Below the pieces are notes generated by a model. The model was not told the origin of the DNA. It did not search any database and was given only the letters and a program-made list of their open reading frames with translations. From the NCBI RefSeq assembly GCF_002001045.1, contig NZ_MUNR01000004.1, forward strand, positions 124,001 through 188,000: DNA of 64,000 nucleotides. Reading direction: 5' to 3'. This DNA is from Rhodanobacter sp. C01 (GTDB taxonomy: Bacteria; Pseudomonadota; Gammaproteobacteria; Xanthomonadales; Rhodanobacteraceae). A program made the position numbers and the translations under genes. Of this stretch, positions 7,278 through 15,721 are shown one piece after another (positions within the stretch are counted from its first letter, which is position 1; each line of letters starts with the position of its first letter).

Positions 7278-9452
7278 ATGCCCGCCGTCCTTCGCGTTGC
7301 CCTGCCGGTACCCCTGCCGACCCTGTTCGACTACCTGCCGCCTGCGGCTGGAGAGGCGCGCGTGGGTTGCCGGGTGCTGGTGCCGTTCGGGCGCGGCAAG
7401 CAGGTCGGCGTGGTGGTGGCGGTCGAGGCCGAAACAACGCTCGGCGGCAACCGGCTGAAGCAGGTGATCCGGCTACTCGATGAGGTGCCGCTGCTCGATG
7501 CCGAACTGATGCAGACGCTGGCTTGGGCCGCCGACTACTGGCTCGGTGCACCGGGTGAGGCCTATGCGAATGCGCTGCCACTGGCACTGCGCGAAGCGAA
7601 GCCGCTACCGGCACTAGGCGATGAGTACTGGTCGCTGAGCAGCGCCGGTCTCAGCGCTCACGATGCCGGTAGCCGCCGTGGTGGCAGCAAGGCACTGCTG
7701 GCGCAATTGGCCGCCGGCTCAATGAGCGCGCAGGAGCTGACCGAACGCCTGCCCGGCTGGCGCGAGGCGGCCCGTCGGCTGGCAGGCGCAGGCCTGCTCG
7801 AACGCAGCGAACGAGCACCACTCGACCGCCCGTTGCCGGCGTCTTCCGCTCCGCAACTGAACGACGAGCAGCAACTAGCCGTCGCGACCGTCAGCACCAG
7901 CCTCGGCCAGTACCAGCCGTTCCTGCTCGACGGCGTCACCGGCAGCGGCAAGACCGAGGTGTATCTGGCGCTGATCGAGCAGGTGCTGGCACAGGGCAAA
8001 CAGGCGCTGCTGCTGGTGCCGGAAATCGGCCTGGCGCCGCAGACCGTGCGTCGCCTGCGCGAGCGACTCGGCGTGATCGTCGAGGTGTTGCACTCCAACC
8101 TGTCCGAAGGCGATCGCGCCCGCGCGTGGTTGCGTGCCCGCAACGGCAGCGCACGAGTGATCCTGGGTACCCGTTCGGCGGTGTTCACGCCGCTGCCACA
8201 GGCCGGCCTGATCATCGTCGATGAGGAACACGACAGCGCCTACAAGCAGCAGGAAGGCTTCCGCTATCACGCGCGCGACCTGGCCCTGGTGCGCGCACGC
8301 GCACTGGGTGTGCCGGTGCTGCTGGGTTCGGGTACGCCGTCGCTGGAATCGCTGGCGAATGCCGAGGCCGGCCGTTACCGCACCCTGCATCTGCGCGCCC
8401 GTCCCGGCGCGATCCGGCCGCCGCAGGTGCAGATCATCGACATGCGCGCGCAACGGCTGGAACACGGCATGTCGCCGGCGTTGCTGACGGCGGTCGCCGA
8501 CACGCTGGCGCGCAGCGAGCAGGCGCTGGTGTTCCGCAACCGTCGCGGTTACGCGCCGGTGCTGCTATGCCACAGCTGCGGCTGGCATGCGCAGTGCCCG
8601 CGCTGCGAACGTCCGCTGACCCTGCACGCGGGGCGTCGCCAGCTGCTCTGCCATCATTGCGATTACCAGACCCGCATGCCGGCCGCCTGCCCGACCTGCG
8701 GCGCCACCGAGCTGAAGCCGCAAGGCCAGGGTACCGAGCGGCTGGAGGAAGCACTGATCACACAGTTCCCGCAGGTGCCGGTGTTGCGCGTTGACCGTGA
8801 AACCACCCGCCGGCGCGACGCCTTCGAGCAACTGCTGGCCACGCTCAAGGACGACCAACCGGCGATCCTGGTCGGTACCCAGATGCTGGCCAAGGGCCAC
8901 GACCTGCCCAACCTCACCCTGGTGGCGATCGTGGGCGTCGACGAAGGCCTGCACAGCGTGGATTTCCGCGCCGGCGAGCGGCTGGCCCAGCTGGTGGTGC
9001 AAGTGGCCGGACGCGCGGGACGGGCGCGCAAGCCAGGACGCGTACTGCTGCAGACCCACCAGCCGGAACATCCGTTGCTGCGCGGCTTGCTGGCACAAGG
9101 CTATGCCGCTGCGGCACGCGAGCTGCTGGCAGAACGCCGGCAGATCCAGTTGCCCCCCTACAGCCATCAGGTGTTGCTGCGCGCCGAGGCACCGCTGCGC
9201 GAGCACGTCGATGCCTTTCTCGTCGACGCAAACGCCGCGTTACCGATCAATGATCAGTTGCAGATCGCCGGTCCGATGCCGGCGCCGATGCCGCTGCGCG
9301 CAGGCCGTCATCGTGCTCAGCTGCTGCTGGAAGCCGGCAGTCGCAGCACGCTGCACGGGATGCTGCGCAGATGGCAGCTGGCACTGATCGCACTGCCGTC
9401 GGCACGGCGGGTACGCTGGTCGCTGGACGTCGATCCGATCGATCTGTACTGA
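7278..9452 (+). CDS. priA: primosomal protein N' (replication restart helicase PriA)
   Basis: PriA recognises stalled forks and D-loops and reloads the replicative helicase; it is a 3'-5' superfamily 2 helicase. The 724-residue product is close to the E. coli length (732). An N-terminal DNA-binding part is followed by Walker A (GVTGSGKT, residues 219-226) and the DEEHD box (315-319). Eight zinc-binding cysteines occupy the expected insertion: 431, 434, 440, 443, 458, 461, 471 and 474. Later helicase motifs (VGTQMLAKGHD, VAGRAGRARKPG) are intact. The ATG has a GAGAT upstream. The gene is preceded by a DnaA-box cluster, which suggests replication-linked control, though this is inference. Confidence 0.97.
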   Translation: MPAVLRVALPVPLPTLFDYLPPAAGEARVGCRVLVPFGRGKQVGVVVAVEAETTLGGNRLKQVIRLLDEVPLLDAELMQTLAWAADYWLGAPGEAYANALPLALREAKPLPALGDEYWSLSSAGLSAHDAGSRRGGSKALLAQLAAGSMSAQELTERLPGWREAARRLAGAGLLERSERAPLDRPLPASSAPQLNDEQQLAVATVSTSLGQYQPFLLDGVTGSGKTEVYLALIEQVLAQGKQALLLVPEIGLAPQTVRRLRERLGVIVEVLHSNLSEGDRARAWLRARNGSARVILGTRSAVFTPLPQAGLIIVDEEHDSAYKQQEGFRYHARDLALVRARALGVPVLLGSGTPSLESLANAEAGRYRTLHLRARPGAIRPPQVQIIDMRAQRLEHGMSPALLTAVADTLARSEQALVFRNRRGYAPVLLCHSCGWHAQCPRCERPLTLHAGRRQLLCHHCDYQTRMPAACPTCGATELKPQGQGTERLEEALITQFPQVPVLRVDRETTRRRDAFEQLLATLKDDQPAILVGTQMLAKGHDLPNLTLVAIVGVDEGLHSVDFRAGERLAQLVVQVAGRAGRARKPGRVLLQTHQPEHPLLRGLLAQGYAAAARELLAERRQIQLPPYSHQVLLRAEAPLREHVDAFLVDANAALPINDQLQIAGPMPAPMPLRAGRHRAQLLLEAGSRSTLHGMLRRWQLALIALPSARRVRWSLDVDPIDLY

Positions 9453-9466
9453 TCGACGATGAATTA

Positions 9467-10237
9467 TCAGGCCGCGTCGCGCCGCAACGATCCCGGCTTC
9501 ACCAGCCAGCGCACCGCCAGCACGCCCAGCTCGTAGAGCAGGCACATCGGGATACCGAGCATCAGCATCGAGGTGATGTCCGGCGGCGTGATCAGCGCGG
9601 CAATCGCGAACGCACCGACGATGGCGTAGCGCCGGCCGCTGCGCAGTTTGTCCAGATCCACCACGCCCACCGCGGCGAGTATCACCACCGCCACCGGCAC
9701 CTCGAAGCACAGCCCGAACGCGAAGAACATCAGCATCACGAAATCGAGGTACTGGGTGATGTCGGTCATCATCTCCACTCCCTGCGGCGTCACCGCGATG
9801 AGGAAGCGGAACGCGGCTGGCAGCACCAGGAAATAGGCAAACGCCGCGCCGGTGTAGAACAGTACGAGCGCGGCTGCCAGCAGCGGCCGGGCCAGGCGTT
9901 TTTCGTGCTTGTACAGGCCCGGGCTGACGAACGCCCACAGCTGGTAAAGGATCACAGGCATGCTGATGAACAGCGAGGCATAGAAGGCCAGTTTCAGCGG
10001 CGTGATGAACGGACTGGTCACGCCGGTGGCGATCAGGTGCGCCCCTTGCGGCAGGCGTGCCACCAGCGGCGCGGCCAGTTCGCTGTACAAGCGATTCGCA
10101 AACGGCACCAGCGCCACCAGCACCAAGACCAGCGCTGCCGCCGCCTTGAGCAGCCGCGCACGCAATTCCAGCAGGTGCGAGAACAGTCCCTGCTGCAGGT
10201 CCTCGGCGATCGACGGGTCGGACTCAGGCGCCGCCAT
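9467..10237 (-). CDS. tatC: Sec-independent translocase subunit TatC
   Basis: TatC is the receptor of the twin-arginine pathway: with TatB it binds RR signal peptides and forms the channel with TatA. The 256-residue protein has six membrane helices and the conserved N-terminal HLLELRARLL segment, the first periplasmic FISMPVILYQLWAFVSPGL region and the FGLCFEVPV helix. ATG 10237 is chosen over an upstream in-frame position (10276) because it gives the family's usual short N-terminus; it overlaps the end of tatB by 14 bases, indicating translational coupling. Third gene of a tatA-tatB-tatC set. Confidence 0.95.
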   Translation of the reverse strand: MAAPESDPSIAEDLQQGLFSHLLELRARLLKAAAALVLVLVALVPFANRLYSELAAPLVARLPQGAHLIATGVTSPFITPLKLAFYASLFISMPVILYQLWAFVSPGLYKHEKRLARPLLAAALVLFYTGAAFAYFLVLPAAFRFLIAVTPQGVEMMTDITQYLDFVMLMFFAFGLCFEVPVAVVILAAVGVVDLDKLRSGRRYAIVGAFAIAALITPPDITSMLMLGIPMCLLYELGVLAVRWLVKPGSLRRDAA

Positions 10238-10673
10238 GCGAGGTCTCCCGGGTGTGCGGGGTGGCTGATGGCTCACCCAGTGGCAATTCCGCCTGCACCT
10301 GGCTGGCTGGCTCGTCGTGAGCCACCTCGTCCGATAAAACCGCTGGCGACTCGGCCTTGACCATCGCGTCCTTGCTCGACACGTCCTTGATCATCGCCGC
10401 GGCATCGGCGAGCGGCTCATGCGCCTGCTGCAGCGTGCCCTTCATCGCGTTCTGCGCGGCCTCCGCCTGGGTCGCCGCCTCGCGCGCGGTGCGCCGGATT
10501 TCCTCGATCTCCAGCTCGCGCTCGACCTCGGCACGCACGTTGTCCCAGCCGCTGCGCACACGTCTCAGCAGCGCACCGGCAGTACGCGCGGCGCCGGGCA
10601 GCTTCTCGGGACCGAGCACGATCAGCGCGATCAGGGCGAGCAGCACCATTTTGCCGAGACTGATCTCGATCAT
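10224..10673 (-). CDS. tatB: Sec-independent translocase subunit TatB
   Basis: The 149-residue product has one N-terminal membrane helix (LGKMVLLALIALIVLGPEKLP), with the family's Glu in the membrane-entry region and Gly-Pro hinge, then an amphipathic helix and a long, acidic, Ala/Glu-rich cytoplasmic tail. The GPEKLP hinge is typical of TatB rather than TatA. TatB forms the receptor complex with TatC for folded, cofactor-containing proteins. It is 24 bases downstream of tatA and overlaps tatC, so the three genes form one operon. Confidence 0.93.
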   Translation of the reverse strand: MIEISLGKMVLLALIALIVLGPEKLPGAARTAGALLRRVRSGWDNVRAEVERELEIEEIRRTAREAATQAEAAQNAMKGTLQQAHEPLADAAAMIKDVSSKDAMVKAESPAVLSDEVAHDEPASQVQAELPLGEPSATPHTRETSHGGA

Positions 10674-10697
10674 TGCCGCGCTCCGCCTACCGCGCGC

Positions 10698-10958
10698 TTA
10701 CTTGGTTTCGCTGGAGTCGCGCTGACTCTGCGTGCTGCTGTTGGCGGCCGCCGGCGGATCGGCGCGCAGCTGCTCGGCAGCCTTGCGCGCGGCCTCCTCT
10801 TCCTTCTGCTTCGCCTCGTCGTCACCGCTGAGGCCTTTCTTGAAGTCACGGATCGCCGCGCCGAGATCCGGCCCGAGGTTGCGGATCTTCTTGGTGCCGA
10901 AAATCAGCAATACGACTACCAGGAGGATTAGCCAATGCCAGATACTGTCAAAACCCAT
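10698..10958 (-). CDS. tatA: Sec-independent translocase subunit TatA
   Basis: The 86-residue protein has the classic TatA start ([21 protein letters not shown]), a single membrane helix followed by [23 protein letters not shown], the amphipathic helix with the conserved Phe-Gly and Phe-Lys-Lys motifs, and a charged disordered tail. TatA oligomers form the conducting part of the twin-arginine translocase. ATG 10958 was preferred to the frame opening at 11021 because it restores the canonical N-terminus. It is the first gene of tatABC; the SYLF gene lies 63 bases upstream on the same strand. Confidence 0.95.
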   Translation of the reverse strand: MGFDSIWHWLILLVVVLLIFGTKKIRNLGPDLGAAIRDFKKGLSGDDEAKQKEEEAARKAAEQLRADPPAAANSSTQSQRDSSETK

Positions 10959-11021
10959 AGTCAACCTCGAGGCGGATTCCAGCCAAGTCATCCAGGCGCG
11001 ATTCGCGCCGACACTTCGCAA

Positions 11022-11714
11022 TCATTGACGCGAAGTGTACTCCTCAAGCCGGTCGCGGAAATCGACCACCGGCCCCGGCACGTTGCTGACGCCACCTTCG
11101 AAGATGCGCCGCGGAGTGATGCCGGCGCCATACACGGCTTCATTCGCGTCGTAGTCGATGCGCAAGGCCGCGCCATCGATCGCCACGCCCGCAAACAGAC
11201 CGCGGGAGCGTGAATAGGAGTAGATCTCGGCCTTCATCTGTTCGTCGGTGGAGGCACTGGTGGTACGCCCGACCGGACCTGCCGCTGCCGAAGCATCGGC
11301 GCCGAGCGTGAACTTGCCACGCACGATCGAATCCACGCCGCGCTGGGTGCGGAACACCAGGATCACGTCGGTCGAGGACACGCCAGCCTGGAAGCCCACG
11401 CTGCCGCCGGTCATGCTGATGAAGCTGGGGTTGGACCAGGTGCCATCCGGGCTCTTGACCGAGATCAGGCCCTCGCCACGACGACCGCCGAACACGAAGC
11501 CGACCTTGAGCATGTCGGGAATCACCGCGATTGCCCGCGCATCGCGCAGCAGATCCTGCGGAATCGCCTTGTCCGGCGCCTGCATGATGTCATTGAGCAC
11601 GCGCACCGCATTCTTCGCACGCACCAGCGGCGGGTCTTCGGCATGCACGGCCATGGCCGGCAGCAACAAGGTCAGACCAATCAACAGCAGACGATGCAGT
11701 GGTGTCTTGAACAT
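11022..11714 (-). CDS. SYLF (Ysc84-type) domain lipid-binding protein, secreted
   Basis: The 230-residue product starts with a clear Sec signal peptide (hydrophobic LLLIGLTLLLPAMAVHA, cleavage near residue 25). The mature protein carries a SYLF domain: RDARAIAVIPDMLKVGFVFGGRRGEGLISVK and TGGSVGFQAGVSSTDVILVF are recognisable family blocks, and a third, FTLGADASAAAGPVGR, follows. SYLF domains bind phosphoinositides or other lipids in eukaryotes; in bacteria the proteins are periplasmic and of uncertain role. ATG 11714 was picked because it starts the signal peptide. It precedes tatABC on the same strand and might share its transcript. It is divergent from hemH. Confidence 0.88.
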   Translation of the reverse strand: MFKTPLHRLLLIGLTLLLPAMAVHAEDPPLVRAKNAVRVLNDIMQAPDKAIPQDLLRDARAIAVIPDMLKVGFVFGGRRGEGLISVKSPDGTWSNPSFISMTGGSVGFQAGVSSTDVILVFRTQRGVDSIVRGKFTLGADASAAAGPVGRTTSASTDEQMKAEIYSYSRSRGLFAGVAIDGAALRIDYDANEAVYGAGITPRRIFEGGVSNVPGPVVDFRDRLEEYTSRQ

Positions 11715-11809
11715 GGACGGCTCCACTTGGTTCGGGGATGGGGGTGGTACACCGCGGCGCACCAAGGCTTGTGGCAGACTCCACGACTGATTCAGCCACG
11801 ACTGCCACG

Positions 11810-12865
11810 ATGCCACGCAGCAATCACTATACCGGCGTTGCCAGCCATTCCGACGCGTCGGGTGTTCCGTCCGTTCAGGCTGGCGTGCTGCTGGTCAACC
11901 TGGGTACGCCGACCGCGCCCACCGCGAAAGCGGTGCGCCCTTATCTGGCCGAATTCCTCGGCGATACGCGCGTGATCGACTACCCGCGCTGGCTGTGGTG
12001 GCTGATCCTGCATGGCGTGATCCTGCGGATCCGTCCTGCACGTTCGGCGCACGCCTATGCACGAATCTGGACCGAGCAGGGTTCGCCGCTGCGCTTCGGC
12101 AGCGAGGCACTCGCCACGAGCCTGCAAGCCGAACTGGAGCGGCAGCAGCCGGGCACGCTCCGCGTGGCGTTAGCGATGCGTTACGGCGAGTCGTCGGTGG
12201 CGCATACGATCGAACAATTGCAGCGTGAAGGCGTGCGCCGACTGCTGGTGCTGCCGCTGTATCCGCAGTATTCGGCCACCTCGACCGGCTCGGTGATCGA
12301 TGCTGTCGCCGACACCTTCAAGACGCTGCGCTGGCCGCCGGAGTTGCGCCTGGTCAACGACTATCACGACGATCCCAGGCATATCGACGCGCTGGCAGCC
12401 AGCATCGAGCGCTGGTGGGCGACGCATGGCCGTGGCGACAAGTTGCTGCTGTCGTTCCACGGCATTCCCGAGCGTTACGTGCAACTGGGTGATCCGTATT
12501 TCAACCAGTGCCTGACCACCGCGCGACTGCTTCGCGAACGGCTGCACATGAGTGCCGATGACGTGATTCTGAGCTTCCAGTCGCGCGTAGGTCGCGAGCA
12601 ATGGCTGCAGCCGTACACCGACGCCAGCGTGCGCCAGCTCGCTGCCGACGGCGTGAAGAAACTCGACGTGGCCTGCCCCGGTTTCGCGGTGGACTGCCTG
12701 GAGACACTGGAGGAAATCGCCATGCAGAACCGGGATTTCTTCCTTGCGGCCGGCGGCGAAGCGCTGCGCTATATCCCTGCACTCAACGACAGTGCCGAAC
12801 AGGTGCGCAGTCTCGCCGCACTGGTACGACGGCATATTCGTGGCTGGCCGGAATCCATCGCGTGA
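11810..12865 (+). CDS. hemH: ferrochelatase
   Basis: Ferrochelatase inserts Fe2+ into protoporphyrin IX, the last step of protoheme synthesis. The 351-residue protein has the N-terminal GVLLVNLGTP motif, a central LPLYPQYSATSTGS block, catalytic His217 in LLSFHGIPERY and Glu298 in the CPGFAVDCLETLEEI block. ATG 11810 is used; 25 residues precede the core, slightly more than in many homologues. The stop overlaps the GTG of the following hydrolase gene (GTGA), so the two are translationally coupled. Confidence 0.97.
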   Translation: MPRSNHYTGVASHSDASGVPSVQAGVLLVNLGTPTAPTAKAVRPYLAEFLGDTRVIDYPRWLWWLILHGVILRIRPARSAHAYARIWTEQGSPLRFGSEALATSLQAELERQQPGTLRVALAMRYGESSVAHTIEQLQREGVRRLLVLPLYPQYSATSTGSVIDAVADTFKTLRWPPELRLVNDYHDDPRHIDALAASIERWWATHGRGDKLLLSFHGIPERYVQLGDPYFNQCLTTARLLRERLHMSADDVILSFQSRVGREQWLQPYTDASVRQLAADGVKKLDVACPGFAVDCLETLEEIAMQNRDFFLAAGGEALRYIPALNDSAEQVRSLAALVRRHIRGWPESIA

Positions 12866-13707
12866 GCGCACCCAGCGAGTGCCGCATCGCGCTGCCGCAC
12901 CTGAGCCTGAGCGCGCAAGTCTGGGGCGATGAAGCCCTGCCACCACTCCTAGCCCTGCACGGCTGGCTGGACAATGCCGGCAGCTTTGCGCTGCTGGCGC
13001 CGCTGCTGGCGGCCCGCTTCCGGGTAATCGCGCTGGAGCTGCCCGGCCATGGCCATTCCGATCACCTGGCTGCCGGCGCCAGCTATCGTTATCTCGACTA
13101 CGTGCAGGTGGTACTCGCCGCCGCCGATGCCCTGGGGCTTGAGCGCTACAGCCTGCTCGGCCATTCGCTGGGTGCGGGGATTGCCGCGCTGGTAGCCGCC
13201 GCCTCACCGCAACGGATCGAGCGCCTGCGGCTGATCGAAGGCCTCGGCCCGCTCGGCGATGATGGTTCACACACGCTGCAGCGCTTCCGCGACGCGTTCG
13301 CACCACGGGGCGACAACACCAAGCCGTTGCGTGTCTTCCGCAGCATCGCGCAAGCCGCCAACGCGCGCAGCATGGTTAGCGGCTTGCCCGCCGAGCTGGC
13401 ACAACCGATCGTCGAACGTGGGCTGATCGAGGCCGACGGCGGCTGGCGATGGCGCAGCGATCCCCGGCTGACCCGGCCCAGTCCCGTGCGGCTGGCCGAA
13501 TCGCAGATCCATGCCCTGCTCCGCGGCATCGAGGCACCTGCCGCGCTGCTGCTGGCGCAGCCAGCCACCTCGTACCTGCCAGGGGCGCCGATGCAGGCGC
13601 GCGCTGACTGCGTGCCGAACATCACCGTCAACCACATGGCTGGCGGTCACCACCTGCACCTCGAACATCCCGCTACCGTCGCCACCTGGATCGGCGCGAC
13701 AACGTAG
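12862..13707 (+). CDS. alpha/beta hydrolase
   Basis: The 281-residue protein is a standard alpha/beta-hydrolase. It has the oxyanion-loop motif HGWLDNAGSF near residue 33, the nucleophile elbow GHSLGAG with Ser102, and a late His in the GGHHLHLEHP segment near the C-terminus. The GTG start shares bases with the hemH stop codon, which is strong evidence for the start even though the frame is open further upstream. The substrate is unknown; related proteins are annotated as serine hydrolases or esterases. The link with hemH is conserved in some relatives but has no known functional meaning. Confidence 0.88.
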   Translation: MSAPSECRIALPHLSLSAQVWGDEALPPLLALHGWLDNAGSFALLAPLLAARFRVIALELPGHGHSDHLAAGASYRYLDYVQVVLAAADALGLERYSLLGHSLGAGIAALVAAASPQRIERLRLIEGLGPLGDDGSHTLQRFRDAFAPRGDNTKPLRVFRSIAQAANARSMVSGLPAELAQPIVERGLIEADGGWRWRSDPRLTRPSPVRLAESQIHALLRGIEAPAALLLAQPATSYLPGAPMQARADCVPNITVNHMAGGHHLHLEHPATVATWIGATT

Positions 13708-13772
13708 CCTGCGCACATGTAGCGACAGCGCCGTTCGGCTATCGTGCACATCCCATCGCCTCGCTTCGCCCC

Positions 13773-15110
13773 ATGGATCAGCCACCCACCCTCGCCGCTC
13801 CGCGCCACCGCGCCGCGCTCAACTTCATCTTCGTCACCGTGATGCTGGACATGCTGGCGTTCGGCATCATCATTCCGGTGCTGCCGCACCTGATCGTTGA
13901 GCTGATCGGCGGCAGCATCTCGAAGGCGGCGGTATGGGCCGGCGCGTTCGCCGCCTTGTTCATGCTTATGCAGTTCGTATTCTCGCCGGTGCAGGGCGCG
14001 CTGTCGGACCGCTTCGGCCGGCGCACGGTGATCCTGATCTCCAGCTTCGGTCTCGGCATCGACTTCATCGTGATGGCGCTGGCGCCGGTGCTGTGGCTGC
14101 TGTTCCTCGGTCGCGCCGTGTCCGGTATCTGCGCGGCGAGTTTTTCCACCGCGAACGCCTACATCGCCGACATCATCCCGAAGGAAAAGCGCGCCGCGGC
14201 ATTCGGCACGCTGGGTGCTGCCTTCGGCATCGGCTTCATCGTGGGACCGGCGCTGGGCGGCTTCCTCGGTCACCTGCATATCCGCCTGCCGTTCTGGGTG
14301 GCGGCGGTGTTGTCGCTGATCAACTTCTGCTACGGCTATTTCGTGCTGCCCGAATCGCTGCCGAAGGAACGCCGCAGTGCGCGCTTCGACTGGCGTCACG
14401 CGAACCCCTTCGGCGCGGTGGTGCTGCTGCGCCGCTATCCGCAGGTGTTCGGACTGGCCACGGTGTTCTTCCTTATCAACCTGGCGCAGTTCTCGCTGAA
14501 TTCCACCTACGTGCTGTACACCGATTACCGCTATGGCTGGGGACCGCAGGCGGTCGGCTATACGCTGGGTCTGGTCGGCCTGTGCAGCGGGTTGGTGCAG
14601 GCGGTACTGGTGCGCCGGCTGATGCCGAAACTGGGCGAGCGGCGAATGATCCTGGCCGGCCTCACGCTGTGCATCGTCGGCTACGTGTTCTTCGGCTTCG
14701 CTTCAATCGCCTGGGTATTTCTGCTTGGCATTCCGTTCCTGTGCCTGGGCGGACTGGCCGGACCGCCGGCGCAGGCAATGATGACCCACCAGGTCGACCC
14801 GCATGAGCAAGGTCGCCTGCAGGGCGCGCTGACCAGCCTGGCCAGCCTCGCCGGCATCTTCGGCCCGGCGCTGTTCGCCAACCTGTTCGCGCTGTTCATC
14901 AGCGACCATGCGCCAGTGCAGCATCTGCCGGGCGCCGCGTTCGTGCTGGCCGCCGCATTGCTGCTGGCCGCAGGCTTGATTGCCATGCGGGTAACCCGGC
15001 ATGCACCCATCGCGGCCCCCTTGGCGGCGGACGAAATCGTCCCTACCCTGCCGTTCAACGAATTTTCGTCCGAACCGCTTCCCCACGTTCCACCGGAGCA
15101 ATCCCCATGA
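13773..15110 (+). CDS. MFS exporter, TetA/TCR-like
   Basis: The 445-residue protein has twelve predicted membrane helices and the major-facilitator motif A between helices 2 and 3 (GALSDRFGRRTV). Together with the LDMLAFGIIIPVLPHLI start and the later GPALGGFLG segment, this places it with the proton-coupled tetracycline/multidrug antiporters (TCR family). The C-terminal tail of about 40 residues is hydrophilic. Actual substrates are unknown. Its stop overlaps the ATG of the next gene, which implies joint expression. Confidence 0.9.
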   Translation: MDQPPTLAAPRHRAALNFIFVTVMLDMLAFGIIIPVLPHLIVELIGGSISKAAVWAGAFAALFMLMQFVFSPVQGALSDRFGRRTVILISSFGLGIDFIVMALAPVLWLLFLGRAVSGICAASFSTANAYIADIIPKEKRAAAFGTLGAAFGIGFIVGPALGGFLGHLHIRLPFWVAAVLSLINFCYGYFVLPESLPKERRSARFDWRHANPFGAVVLLRRYPQVFGLATVFFLINLAQFSLNSTYVLYTDYRYGWGPQAVGYTLGLVGLCSGLVQAVLVRRLMPKLGERRMILAGLTLCIVGYVFFGFASIAWVFLLGIPFLCLGGLAGPPAQAMMTHQVDPHEQGRLQGALTSLASLAGIFGPALFANLFALFISDHAPVQHLPGAAFVLAAALLLAAGLIAMRVTRHAPIAAPLAADEIVPTLPFNEFSSEPLPHVPPEQSP

Positions 15111-15613
15111 CACTGTCCATGTACCAGGCTTCCGTTCCCGTCTTCGTCCGCGCACTCGGCAATCTCAAGCACGTGCTGCAGAAGGGCGCGGAGCACGCGA
15201 AGGCAAAGAACGTTACCGACGAAGTGCTGCTGCAGACCCGGCTGATCCCCGATATGTTGCCGCTGGTCAAGCAGGTGCAGATCGCCGCCGACATGGCCAC
15301 GCGCGGCATCGCCCGCCTTGCCGGGATCGAGCCGAAGTCGTTCGAGGACAATGAAACCACGCTGGAGCAGCTCTACTCGCGCATCGATAGCGCGATCGAG
15401 TACATCAAGACGTTCAAGCCCGAGCAGATCGACGGCAGCGAAGCGCGCACGATCGTCCTGAAAATGCGCAGCGGCGAGATGACGTTCGAAGGCCAGGCCT
15501 ACCTGCTGCACTTCGTGATCCCGAACGTGTTCTTCCACTGCACCACCGCGTACAACATCCTGCGCGAGGCGGGCACCGAGATCGGCAAGAACGATTTCAT
15601 CGGCCAGGCCTGA
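15107..15613 (+). CDS. DUF1993 family protein
   Basis: The 168-residue protein matches the pattern of DUF1993 proteins: the opening MYQASVPVFVRALGNLKHVL, the block LIPDMLPLVKQVQIAADMA, and a C-terminal HFVIPNVFFHCTTAYNILR. These are small helical, DinB-like four-helix proteins of unknown function. The start ATG overlaps the exporter's stop by ATGA. It is followed by a strong hairpin. Confidence 0.88.
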   Translation: MTLSMYQASVPVFVRALGNLKHVLQKGAEHAKAKNVTDEVLLQTRLIPDMLPLVKQVQIAADMATRGIARLAGIEPKSFEDNETTLEQLYSRIDSAIEYIKTFKPEQIDGSEARTIVLKMRSGEMTFEGQAYLLHFVIPNVFFHCTTAYNILREAGTEIGKNDFIGQA

Positions 15614-15618
15614 TCGAC

Positions 15619-15650
15619 GCTTGCGCCACGGCCATGGCCGTGGCGCAAGC
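15619..15650 (+). terminator. perfect 32-base hairpin after the MFS/DUF1993 pair
   Basis: Arms of 15 bases (GCTTGCGCCACGGCC and its exact complement) flank a two-base centre AT, five bases after the DUF1993 stop. There is no U-tract after it, so it may stop transcription inefficiently, act with Rho, or protect the 3' end of the mRNA. The next gene on this strand starts 72 bases later. Confidence 0.6.
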
Positions 15651-15721
15651 TGCAACCGTCACTGCAACACGATATCTGCGAAAATCCTGCAGCTGATTTC
15701 AGTTTCCGGATTCCCAGGCCC

